The notes below the pieces were generated by a model. That model had not been told where the DNA came from. It saw only the letters and a program-made list of their open reading frames with translations, and did not search any database. The position numbers and the translations under genes are program-made. Positions 1 to 7,127 of a DNA stretch of 41,312 nucleotides are shown in pieces (the stretch's first letter is position 1; each line of letters starts with the position of its first letter). The stretch lies in the NCBI GenBank assembly GCA_009602725.1, contig WELB01000035.1, positions 157,084 to 198,395 of the forward strand. The letters run 5' to 3'. Source of the stretch: Spirogloea muscicola (lineage: Eukaryota; Streptophyta; Zygnematophyceae; Spirogloeales; Spirogloeaceae).

Positions 1-150
1 CGAGTTTCGGCCTGTTTGCAGCGTGCTCAGGCTAGTGCCTTGCACCAGAAAGCTGGGCGAGCTCTAGTAGGTGGCAGAAGGGCTCCGTTCCTGGCATCTA
101 GTATTCATGCATCGAGTAGTGACCTTTATGTTTTGACCCGTGGTTATTGA
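1..150 (+). pseudogene. LINE ORF C-terminal stub, subfamily Z
   Basis: Reading frame 1 is open from the window edge to a TGA at 148-150 and ends SSSDLYVLTRGY. The stretch LQRAQASALHQKAGRAL matches the conserved C-terminal motif (QRS.A.ALH.RAGRALAAASG) of all other LINE stubs in this window, so this is the extreme C-terminus of an RLE-type non-LTR retrotransposon polyprotein. No start is visible; the copy continues off the left edge or is 5'-truncated there. Function of this terminal segment is unknown; it lies downstream of the endonuclease domain in the fuller copy at 17291-18721. The call rests on similarity inside the window. Confidence 0.75.
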
Positions 151-157
151 GCGGGTC
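135..157 (+). repeat. Hairpin spanning the LINE-Z stop codon
   Basis: GACCCG (135-140) and CGGGTC (152-157) form a 6-bp inverted repeat with an 11-nt loop that contains the final Tyr codon and the TGA stop. The same hairpin recurs at 16007-16029 in the second Z copy, where the loop has one substitution but the stem is unchanged. Confidence 0.55.
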
Positions 158-240
158 AATCTGCTGTAGGTTACGTAGATTTATAGATGTGCTTGCCTTT
201 GTACCTGGCCATTTGGCCTACATTTCTTTCTAATACACGA
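151..240 (+). mobile_element. LINE-Z 3' tail
   Basis: Sequence after the Z stop codon matches the region after the second Z stop (16023-16075): both share the hairpin arm, a TAGATGTGCT block and a CTTTGTAC.TGGCC block. This defines a 3' untranslated tail for subfamily Z, about 85 nt long before the copies diverge. Confidence 0.5.
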
Positions 241-285
241 TCTTTTCCTTGCCCCCATTGGGAGTACCACCACTTCTTCAGAAGA

Positions 286-478
286 AAGAGCTCGCCCATT
301 GAGGATAGGGGCTGGACCAGCCAGCCCAAAAAGAATGAGCAGAGTACAAGAAGCCCAAGAAGAAGGGGGCCAGGCGAAGCACTAAGGCGAAGCACTAAGA
401 AAGAAGCACACAAGAAGAAACAAAGCAGCTACTAACTACTCAGTAACCCCTGCTAAGCAGTCGCAGGTCAGAGAGGCT
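286..478 (-). mobile_element. LINE-A stub: C-terminal end and 3' tail
   Basis: On the minus strand a CDS remnant ends LSDLRLLSRGY with TGA at 442-440. It is followed by the A-type tail: a TGCTTTG/TTTCTT-rich part, CGCTTC-type repeats, then GGGCTGG..CCAGCCC and a terminal CCTCAATGGGCGAGCT block at 290-305. A GCGAAGCACTAAG segment is tandemly duplicated in this copy (about 374-400). Only about 12 codons of coding sequence survive, so it is a strongly 5'-truncated insertion. Confidence 0.7.
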
Positions 479-479
479 A

Positions 480-608
480 TTCTTCTTCTCTCTTTGCCAG
501 AATAAAAGCCGTGCGGCGGTGGCGCACCTGGGGGGCGGCACGAGGCGCACGAGGAGCGCCGCGGCGCTCCAGCGCCTCCGGTGATGGCGCCCCACGTTGT
601 TGACTCCT
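480..608. other. GC-rich spacer, no gene seen
   Basis: Very GC-rich, with short GGCGC/GCGCC inverted motifs. A segment near 512-530 (GTGGCGCACC) resembles the start of another GC-rich stretch near 3074. No coding signature recognised. Confidence 0.4.
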
Positions 609-1015
609 TACGACCTTGCCAATTCGCAGAAGAAGTGGCACTCCCAATGGGGGCAAGGGCTGCGAAAAGCCAGGCCCAAAAGAATTGACAAAGGTTTGGA
701 GGGGCCTACAAGCGATTAGCAGCTACAAAGGGGCCGGAAGAAGCTATGTCAGAACAGGGGGAGGATGGATCACTCAGTAGGTACGAGTGAGTAGCCTCAG
801 ATCCGACAGACTAGCTGCCGGGAAACTATCCCCTGACGAAAGCCGGAGGCCGCAGCAAGAGCACGGCCAGCACGCAGATGCAGAGCGTGGGCCATGGACC
901 GCTGGAGGGATACTGACAACCTCATATCAAATACCTGAGCCCACGAGCCAGCTGCATTGAAGTCAGCCGGCTCGCCGCGCCTACGGGACACAGCGCGCCG
1001 CGGCCCTGGCGATCG
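609..1015 (-). pseudogene. LINE-C stub: C-terminal ORF plus 3' tail
   Basis: The minus frame reads VSRRRGEPADFNAAGS, then MRLSVSLQRSMAHALHLRAG, the conserved C-terminal LINE block, and should end SDLRLLTRTY with TGA at 776-774. A one-base frame slip near 800-815 puts that ending in a different frame from the upstream block. The C-type tail follows (773-609): GTGATCCATCCTCC, a GGCCCCTTTGTAGCTGC block, then a degenerate GGGCCTGGC..GCAGCCC stem-loop and CCATTGGGAGTGCCAC. Its 5' edge near 1015-1020 abuts directly the tail end of the upstream LINE-B element in the same orientation. Confidence 0.75.
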
Positions 1016-1020
1016 GAAGG

Positions 1021-1152
1021 AAAGTGCTTGCCCATAGAGAAGAGGGGCTGGCAAAGCCAGCCCAGAAAGAATGGACAATGTCCAAAGCCAAAGAATGAAG
1101 AACCGCACAGCTAGGCATCTAGACAACTAGACACGATGGAACCACAGGAAGC
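1021..1152 (-). mobile_element. LINE-B 3' tail with stem-loop
   Basis: Directly downstream (minus strand) of the LINE-B stop at 1155-1153. It carries the B tail signature: a CTTTGGCTTTGGACATTG block, then a GGGCTGGC stem closed by GCCAGCCC with a very short loop, then TCTCTATGGGC. The next element (LINE-C, 609-1015) begins at its end. Confidence 0.7.
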
Positions 1153-1685
1153 TCAATACCTGCGGGTAAGCAACATCATGTCAAAGTAGCTCGAAGCTGG
1201 AAAAGAAGCACTCTGACGCGTTCCAGAAGCAGCCGCGATAGCGCGGCCTGCACGCGAGTGGACGGCATGAGCGAGGGAGCGTTGGAAAATGCTCGCCCAT
1301 AGAGAAGAGGGGGCTGGCACAGCCAGCCCAAAAAGAATGGACAATGTCAAAGAAAGACTCGCTGTGGAAGAAAGGAAGTGGCACTGTGAGAAGCCAGCCC
1401 GAAGAGAATTGACAAAGGTTCGAAGGGGCGTTGGAGGGACACGGAGAGCCACATCCGGAATACCTGGGCCAGGGAGCCGACCGCGTTGAAGCCGGGGAGC
1501 CCCCCTGGCAGACCCGGCCGCCGCTCGATGGCCTGCCGGGTAAGCCGCTGGAGGAGATCCAGCCAGCCGCTGCCATAAGCCCCGTGGAAGTCGATGGCAA
1601 GGGCCGCGAATTCGTCGCCTAAGGGGTGATCTGCATACTTCCGCTCCTTGCCTCGGGCCGCCAAAGCGACCGCATGCCCAGCGGT
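1153..1685 (-). pseudogene. LINE-B C-terminal ORF split by tail sequences
   Basis: Part 1 (1685-1441) reads KYADHPLGDEFAALAIDFHG, then WLDLLQRLTRQAIERR, then FRMWLSVSLQR. Part 2 (about 1283-1153) reads FQRSLAHAVHSRAGRAIAAA and ends LLTRRY with TGA at 1155-1153. The two parts are the two sides of the same conserved block, but about 155 bp of foreign sequence lies between them: a C-type tail fragment (1440-1370) and then a B-type tail with stem-loop (1350-1285). A short QR(S) codon stretch is present on both sides, consistent with recombination or nested insertion. The upstream end is head-to-head with the plus-strand LINE-B copy starting near 1686. Confidence 0.75.
1284..1440 (-). mobile_element. 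Two LINE tails inserted in a LINE-B ORF
   Basis: Reading on the minus strand: a C-type tail end (GCCCCTTCGAACCTTTG, then GGGCTGGC...CACAGTGCCACTTCC), then a B-type tail (GACATTGTCCATTC, T-run, GGGCTGGCTGTGCCAGCCC, TCTCTATGGGCGAGC). Both have lost all coding sequence. They sit exactly between two halves of a conserved LINE protein block. Confidence 0.65.
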
Positions 1686-2001
1686 CGACGCAGAAACGCA
1701 GAACGCGATCGACGTTCACGAGGCTTTCGGCAGCCGCTGGCTGGATCTCCTCCAGCGGCTTGCCCGTCAGGCCATTGACCGGCGGCCGGGTCTGCCAGGG
1801 GCGCTGCCCGGCTTCACCGCCGCCGGTTCGTTAGCCCAGGTCTTCCGAATGCGCCTGGCGGTATCGTTCCAACGAACCCTTGCCCACGCCGTCCACACGC
1901 GAGCAGGACGTGCTCTGGCCGCCGCCTCTGGGTCTCGGCGGAGTGCCACCTTCCCTGCAACGAGCTACTCCGACCTGATGTTGCACACTCGAGGGTACTG
2001 A
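1686..2001 (+). pseudogene. LINE-B C-terminal ORF stub
   Basis: Open plus frame with NAIDVHEAFGSRWLDLLQRL, ARQAIDRRPGLPGALPGF, then FRMRLAVSFQRTLAHAVHTR and AGRALAAASGSRRSA, ending SYSDLMLHTRGY with TGA at 1999-2001. This is the cleanest B-type C-terminus in the window, with no internal frameshift over about 100 codons. It corresponds to the last about 100 residues of the longer minus-strand protein at 17291-18721. The zinc knuckle, RLE and RT parts are absent, so it is 5'-truncated. An in-frame upstream extension exists to 1648 but overlaps the divergent B copy and is not homologous. Confidence 0.8.
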
Positions 2002-2140
2002 GCTTCCATAGTGCGTTGTCGTGTTTGGTAGAATAGTCCTTTTTGGGTACCTCTTTCTTTGGCTTTGGACATTGTCCATTCTTTTTGGGCTGGCTTTGCC
2101 AGCCCTCTTCTCTATGGGCGAGCACTTCTCTCAAATATAT
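2002..2140 (+). mobile_element. LINE-B 3' tail with stem-loop
   Basis: Reference B tail. The stem GGGCTGGC (2087-2094) pairs perfectly with GCCAGCCC (2098-2105) around a 3-nt loop, preceded by a T-run and followed by TCTTCTCTATGGGCGAGCAC. Upstream parts (GTGCGTTGTCGTGTTTGGT) are shared with B tails at 12195-12310, 24050-24190 and 28808-28935. Confidence 0.75.
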
Positions 2141-2281
2141 GGGGGGTTCACTCTCTCTTGGGAATCTGGTAAAAGTGGGTTCCCTCTCTCTCATCCTTGC
2201 CCCCACTGAGAGAGCCCCTTTCTTTCTCTTGCATGAGCTTTTGTCTGAATTGTGTGCTGGCTTAAATTTGGTCACCCTCTA

Positions 2282-2312
2282 AATCATGCGCACCGCGCGC
2301 CCTCTCTCTTTT
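2282..2312 (+). repeat. Short dispersed repeat around CGCACCGCGCGCC
   Basis: The motif ATGCGCACCGCGCGCC followed by a (T)CTCTCT run also occurs at about 4197-4225 and 29205-29235 with small differences. It lies near the outer boundaries of LINE debris; its identity is unknown. The surrounding stretch 2141-2440 shows no recognisable gene. Confidence 0.4.
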
Positions 2313-2447
2313 GGTGGCTGGCCATCTTTGCATGTAATGGCTCGACCCCTGTAGACAGGCAATCAGGCGGTCAAGTCCTTATTGGGTTCGGATATAGGGT
2401 AAAGCCGCGTCTCCACCTCGCGGGCACCCGCCCGCAGCTGTGCGAAA

Positions 2448-2630
2448 GTGCGCGCCCATTGAGCATAGGGGCTGGAAAAGCCAGCCCATAAAAAGAATGA
2501 ACAAAGTACGAGAAGGGGGCCAGGAGAAGCGCTAAGACAAAAGCACCAAAAGAAACAAAGCAGCTATGAATCACTCAGTAACCCCTGCTAAGCAACCGCA
2601 GATCAGAGATGCTAGGCTCCTGGAAGTGGT
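2448..2630 (-). mobile_element. LINE-A stub: C-terminal end and 3' tail
   Basis: The minus strand reads ISDLRLLSRGY with TGA at 2577-2575, followed by the A tail with GGGCTGG/CCAGCCC stem-loop and a terminal GCTCAATGGGCGCGC block. Only about 15 codons are preserved. Confidence 0.7.
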
Positions 2631-2752
2631 CACCGAGCCCTTTGGTTGAGCTTACTTTCGTTAATTCGGAAGAGCTGCTTCTTGAATATCGCTGTACGGC
2701 TTCTTCAGACCTGTCAACTCCTTTGGGGCTGGCTTTTCACAGAAAGAAGAAA

Positions 2753-2950
2753 GGGCTCGCCCATTGAGGATAGGGGCTGGACAAGCCAGCCCAAAAAAGA
2801 ATGAACAAAGAACAAAGAGGGCCAGAGGAAGCCAGAGGAAGCGCTAAGAAACCAAAGCACACAAAGAAAGAACGCAGCTACAAATTACTCAGTAACCCCT
2901 GCTAAGCAGCCGCAAATCAGAGAGGCTAGGGTCCTGGAAGTGGGTCCCCC
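2753..2950 (-). mobile_element. LINE-A stub: C-terminal end and 3' tail
   Basis: The minus strand ends THFQDPSLSDLRLLSRGY with TGA at 2891-2889, then a complete A tail ending at the CTCAATGGGCGAGCCC block near 2757-2772. Upstream, the copy breaks at a C-run (2947-2953). Coding and tail sequence are nearly identical to the copies at 3508-4040 and 12830-13240, suggesting recent A-family activity. Confidence 0.72.
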
Positions 2951-3395
2951 CCCAGAAAGACTCTTCCAGTCAAAGTGGCACTCCCAATCCAGCAGGAAAA
3001 TCTTCCAGTAGGAAACTTTTCCTGCCCTCACCCACTTTGAACGGGTTCACTTTCCGTTCTAAATGGTAGCTGCCGTGGCGCACCCGGCGCGCCTTCTCTG
3101 CCCGGCTGGCCGCTCTGGCGGCGCAGCCTGGCGCGCCGCCTTCTGGCGGCCGAGCAGGCCCCGTGGTGGTTGCAGGCCCCCCCGCCAAGGCTGAGGCTCG
3201 GGTGGGGGGCAAGCGGCGCCGACGGCCCGCGGGGTGGCGCCACGCCGGCGCCGCCGCCCGGCCTTGGCGCCGGTGGGCCCCGCCGGGCGGCCGAACTGCC
3301 GCCCCCCCCATCTCTTAATATACACGCACTTTTTTATCTTAACCGACGCTCCTCCGGTCCTATCCTGCTCTTCGCGCCTTCTAGCCCTTTCGGGC
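2951..3395. other. GC-rich low-complexity stretch, no gene supported
   Basis: Dominated by GCCGCC/GGCGCC runs and C-runs. Several frames are open but only because of composition; none has a recognisable motif. Confidence 0.4.
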
Positions 3396-3507
3396 TTCTT
3401 TTCTTGGGCTGGCCTCTCACAACAGAAGAAGAAGCCCACTGAGGATAGGCAGCCCAAAAAAGAATGAACAAAGTACAAGAAGGGGGCCAGAGGAAGCGCT
3501 AACACAG
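3396..3507 (-). mobile_element. Rearranged LINE tail fragments
   Basis: Contains a C-like piece (TTGGGCTGGCCTCTCACA, read on the plus strand) that stops before its CAGCCC arm, and an A-type tail (minus strand) in which the GGGCTGG arm is deleted, leaving CCCACTGAGGATAG next to GCAGCCCAAAAAAGAATG. This looks like a recombination scar between two tails. Confidence 0.5.
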
Positions 3508-4040
3508 AAGAAAGGGCTCGCCCATTGAGGATAGGGGCTGGACAAGCCAGCCCAAAAAAGAATGAACAAAGAACGAGAAGGGTGCCAGAGGAAGCCAGAG
3601 GAAGCGCTAAGAAACCAAAGCACACAAAGAAAGAAAGCAGCTACAAATCACTCAGTAACCCCTGCTAAGCAGCCGCAAATCAGAGAGGCTAGGGTCCTGG
3701 AAGTGGGTCCCCTGGACAGAGCCAGAGGCAGCAGCGAGGGCTCTCCCGGCACGAAGGTGCAGCGCACGGGCCATGGACCTCTGCAGTGAGACGGTCAAGC
3801 GCATGCGATACACTTGCGCCAGCGACCCGGCTGCAGGAAAGTCTACCGGTTCACCATGGAAGCGACGGGCGATTGCGTGGCGGGCGAGCTGGTTAAGTAG
3901 CTCAAGCCACCGAGCGCCCAGTGCCCCATGGATGTCAATTGCCAACGGGAAGAACTCGTCTTCCGGCGGATGGTCGGCGTACTTGATCTCTTTAACACAG
4001 CGCTCCCAGGCACTTGCGATACACAGCGTGCTGGGCGCGC
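3508..4040 (-). pseudogene. LINE-A C-terminal ORF plus 3' tail
   Basis: The longest A-family coding remnant. From about 4035 the minus strand reads a KYADHPPEDEFFPLAIDIHG region, then ALGARWLELLNQLARHAIAR, GEPVDFPAAGSLAQVYRMRL, SLQRSMARALHLRAGRALAA and ends LSDLRLLSRGY with TGA at 3654-3652. From about 3945 the frame is open without interruption to the stop (97 codons). The A tail follows, with the stem-loop at about 3533-3555 and the CAATGGGCGAGCCC end near 3508. Compared with the D copy (17291-18721) it lacks the zinc knuckle, RLE and RT. Confidence 0.8.
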
Positions 4041-4462
4041 ATTAGCCCAGGCCAATGGCTGCCGTGGTGGTGGTTTGGCTCCTCGCTTAGCTTGTCAGGT
4101 ATGCATGTTCACTCGGCGATATTTAGTGTCCCCCTTAGCTAGCTCATTACCCCGTAACAGGACATCTGTAAGGCTTGGATTGGCCTCCCTTTCGGATGCA
4201 TGCGCTCCGCGCGCCTTCTCTCTTCCCCGCCCCCCGCCCCTGCAGCTCGGCAAGCCCGAGACTGCTCGGCGCCTTCGGCAGCTCCGCCCAGCAGCAGCAG
4301 AAGGCCAACCGAGCCCCGCCGCCGTCGCGGCCGCGGCGGCCCCGCCCGCAACCCCACCCGCCTCCGGCCACACAGAGTTCTATAAGCTCTCCACCGCCGC
4401 CGCTGCCACCGCCGCCGCCGGCTGCGCCGCGCTCGGCGGCGGCGGCTCCTCTGCTGCAACCA
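4040..4462. other. GC-rich spacer with CCG runs, no gene supported
   Basis: Includes the repeat related to 2282-2312 (about 4197-4225) and a CCG/CCGCTG-rich tract at about 4390-4450. Proline/alanine-rich frames are open on both strands by composition alone. Confidence 0.4.
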
Positions 4463-4963
4463 CCAGGAGGACAGGATTCAAGTGCTGGCCCTGCCTTGGA
4501 GCCGGTGATTCAGCGCTCAACGGCACTTTCTCATGCAGGGCGAGCAGGGCTTGCCACAGCTTGCACAAGGACATCTGGCAGTAGGCGAGATGCTGAAGCG
4601 AGGGCGAGAAGTCGGATGCGAGGAGCACCTTTTTGTTCTCACCTTCTCTGAGACGGGGCCAGCGTGATTGGCGTCAACGTCAGCTTGATAGATCAGCCGA
4701 GGACTTTGGTCTTCCACAACGCGGCCAAGAATGCTGCAGTTTTTGCAGCAGCGCGATCAGAGCAGCCAGCCAGCCCCTAGGTCCTATCAGCGCGGCGACT
4801 AAGTGACATCATCCAGCTGGCCTCCGACAATTAAACGGCAGCGCGGTGGCCCAAGCTCACCATCGGGATGGATCGTGCCGTTGTTGCCGAGCTGAATTGA
4901 ACAGGGCCCGCAGCGCCGGCAGGTTGGCAGTGGCGAGCAGTGTGGCACCGTTCTCCGCTAACT
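4463..4963 (-). pseudogene. Partial copy of gene T, left fold-back arm
   Basis: Minus-strand homologue of exons b-d of gene T (right copy 40200-40725): it includes counterparts of ANLPVLRALVDSAQQQ (here ATANLPALRALFNSARQQ), of DRSPRLIYQADVDANHAG and of the CKLWQALLALHEK segment. Introns are retained. It ends abruptly inside exon b, where the sequence reverses after a 32-nt loop into its own inverted copy (4996-5486). In-frame stops and missing exons make it non-functional. Confidence 0.65.
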
Positions 4964-5486
4964 GAGGTGAACCACCCGCGGAGGGCCTGGCCAGGAGTTA
5001 GCGGAGAACGGTGCCACACTGCTCGCCACTGCCAACCTGCCGGCGCTGCGGGCCCTGTTCAATTCAGCTCGGCAACAATGGCACGCTCCATCCCGATGGG
5101 GAGCATGGACCACCGCGCTGCCATTCTAAATGTTGGAGGCCAGCTGGATGCTGTCACTTAGTCGCTGCGCTGATAGATCTAGGGGCTGGCTGGCTGCTCT
5201 GATCGCGCTGTTGCAAATATTGCAACATTCTTGGCCGCGTTGTGGAAGACCGACATCCTCGCCTGATCTAACAAGCTGACGTTGACGCTAACCACGCTGG
5301 CCCCGTCTCAGAGAAGGTTAATATCGGTGCTCCTCGCATCCAAATTCTCGCCCTCGCTTCAGCATCTTGCCGAATGCCAGATGTTCTTGTGCAAGCTGTG
5401 GCAAGCCCTGCTTGCCCTGCATGAGAAAGTGCGTTGAGGGCTGAATCACCGGCTCCAAGGCAGGGCCAGCACTTGCATTCTGTCAT
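4463..5486. repeat. Fold-back inverted repeat 1 (arms about 0.5 kb)
   Basis: Left arm 4463-4963 and right arm 4996-5486 are inverted copies separated by 32 nt (4964-4995). At the centre the arms pair perfectly (CCGTTCTCCGCTAACT with its complement). By eye they differ at a few to several percent of positions, including small indels, so this is not a trivially duplicated read. Confidence 0.8.
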
Positions 5487-6423
5487 TCTCCCTTCCGCTG
5501 TTGTGTAGTTTTTGGCCTAGGACTTATATGATATCTGCTGCCTTTTCTTTCTTTTTGTTGTGATATATTTTCTTTGGGCTCGCTGATGGCTGTCTCTTGC
5601 CACCTATGACCTGCTCGCAGACGATTGCTGTGCCTGTTGGCTATGGGGTCGTGCAGCTGGCATCCCTCCGGCGAGTAATAAGTCGCCCCCCTCCCCTAGA
5701 AGCAGACGTTGTCACGGGCATTGAAGTTCCGCAAGTCATTGGACTCCTGCAAGAGCTGGCATTTGCTTCAATTTGCCAGGCTAGGGCCAGCACTGCGAGC
5801 ACTGCCTCGCCATGCTGGTGCTGCATGCTCTGTTGCAGGGCTCACACTAAGAAGTCTAGCTGTGGTCGACTGCCCTCAAGGCCATCGTGGACTTTTGCCA
5901 ACAGCGCGCATCAGAGGCAGCCGCTGACAGCTGCTAGACTTCTCAAGGCCGAAGCGCTGCCATGGCGATGTAGGTGGAGCACGAGGAGGCAGATCTGGCA
6001 AGGGTACAGGCGCGCCTTGAGGAGAGGCGGGTTGCAGCAAGGCTGGCTGGAGCTGCCCAGGCAAGGGCCCCTCCAGCCAACCTCCACAGGCCTGCAGCGC
6101 CCCAGTACGACCCTGATGCTGCGGCGCCGTCAGCCCTGCAGCAAGCGGGTCTTCCGTCCGCAGCTCCGCTGCAGCTCGCACCGAGCCTGGTACCACTGCC
6201 AGAGCCCGGTACCACTGGTGGGCTCAAGGGAGAAGCTTCCAGGAGAGGCCATTCAAGGCGGCAGCTTCCCTCTGGGCGCTGCTAATGGCAGCACGAGCTC
6301 CATAGCTATGTAAGTGACAGCAAACCTGCTGCAGCTATCTGACATATGCCCAGCCCTGCTTGACGGCCCTTGTAGATGTCAAAAAAGCTCCTCGTCTATC
6401 CAGCACTTACCCATGCACGGGCC
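4996..6423 (+). pseudogene. Left copy of gene T (bHLH-MYC_N-like), partial
   Basis: Plus-strand homologue of right-hand gene T from inside exon b to the intron after exon g, about 1.4 kb. Recognisable pieces: an exon-b remnant (5000-5100), an exon with HPRLI.QADVDANHAGPVSE (about 5240-5315), HLAECQMFLCKLWQALLALH (about 5360-5420), the small exon 5621-5674 reading TIAVPVGYGVVQLASLRR between a CTCGCAG acceptor and a GTAATA donor, and the EHEEADLARVQARLEER exon from about 5974. It then fuses to a shortened LPEPGTTGGLK part and the first intron bases GTAAGTGAC at about 6310. It lacks the first and last exons and has in-frame stops (for example in the HEK.R region). Introns are kept, so it is a DNA-level duplicate. 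Confidence 0.65.
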
Positions 6424-6955
6424 TCTCGGTTTTGTAGCAATGTGGCTCAAGATGCCTGCTTAAATTTTCGAGGAGTGTGCTCAGGGGGCCGTGCATGGGC
6501 CAAATGCTGGATAGACGAGGTGCTTTTAACATCTACCAGGGCCGTCAAGCAGGCTGGGCATTTGTCAGATAGCTGCAGCAGGTTTGCTGTCACTTACATA
6601 GCTATGGAGCTCGTGCTGCCATTAGCAGCGCCCAGAGGGAAGCTGCCGACTTCCTGCTGCTGCCTCTGCTGGAAGCTCCTCCCTTGAGGGCCCACCAGTG
6701 GTACCGGGCTCTGGCAGTGGTACCGGGCTCGGTGCGAGCTGCAGCGGAGCTGCAGAAGGAAGACCCGCTTGCTGCAGGGCTGACGGCGCCGCAGCATCAG
6801 GGTCGTGCTGGGGCGCTGCAGGCCTGTGGAGTTTGGCTGGAGGGGCCCTTGCCTGGGCAGCTCCAGCCAGCCTTGCTGCAACCTGATCCTGCCTCTCCTT
6901 AAGGCGCGCCTGTAGCCCCGCCAGATCTGCCTCCTCGTGCGCCCACCTACATCAC
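5955..6955. repeat. Fold-back inverted repeat 2 (arms about 0.47 kb)
   Basis: Left arm about 5955-6423 and right arm about 6487-6955 are inverted copies with a 63-nt spacer (6424-6486). The spacer is homologous to the gene T intron at about 38170-38230. Both arms contain the Ala/Pro-rich exon and a duplicated GGTACCACTGCCAGAGCCC unit not duplicated in the right-hand gene, so the duplication inside the arm predates the fold-back. Confidence 0.8.
6487..6955 (-). pseudogene. Partial copy of gene T, second fold-back arm
   Basis: Minus-strand copy of the exon coding EHEEA...LEER...AAPSALQQAGLPSAAP plus the following exon (LPEPGTTGG) and intron start. It is truncated at 6955, where a 140-bp direct repeat (6956-7092) begins. 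No stop-free full exon set; not functional. Confidence 0.65.
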
Positions 6956-7092
6956 CAAGGCATGCTGGTGCAAATCCACAGCATGCCTTACCTCTTAATC
7001 ATACTTAAGAATAGGTGAGTTGACTTGTTGTTACCACTCATCGCCTAGGTGTAGCCTGGTGTAGGTGTTACTACTTGTCTCAAACTAGCAGA
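6956..7092 (+). repeat. Direct repeat flanking gyrB copy, left member
   Basis: About 137 bp, repeated at 11446-11584 in the same orientation (by eye about 90% identical). It opens with an 11-bp inverted repeat, AAGGCATGCTG and CAGCATGCCTT, around a 12-nt loop, and ends TAGCAGAC. The two members bracket the left gyrB copy. Confidence 0.75.
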
Positions 7093-7127
7093 CTTCCTGG
7101 GTTTGCAGAATTAGATCAAGGCCATTC

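Noticed and set aside
290-3590. Regularly recurring hairpin-bearing repeat resembling a CRISPR or other array
   Set aside because: Spacing is irregular, orientation varies, and each copy is attached to a LINE C-terminal stub or its tail; there are no uniform spacers or associated genes.
4463-5486. Palindrome as a sequencing or assembly chimera
   Set aside because: The arms differ by substitutions and small indels, and one arm continues into further gene T sequence, which a missed-adapter artefact would not give. Kept as real, with a check proposed.
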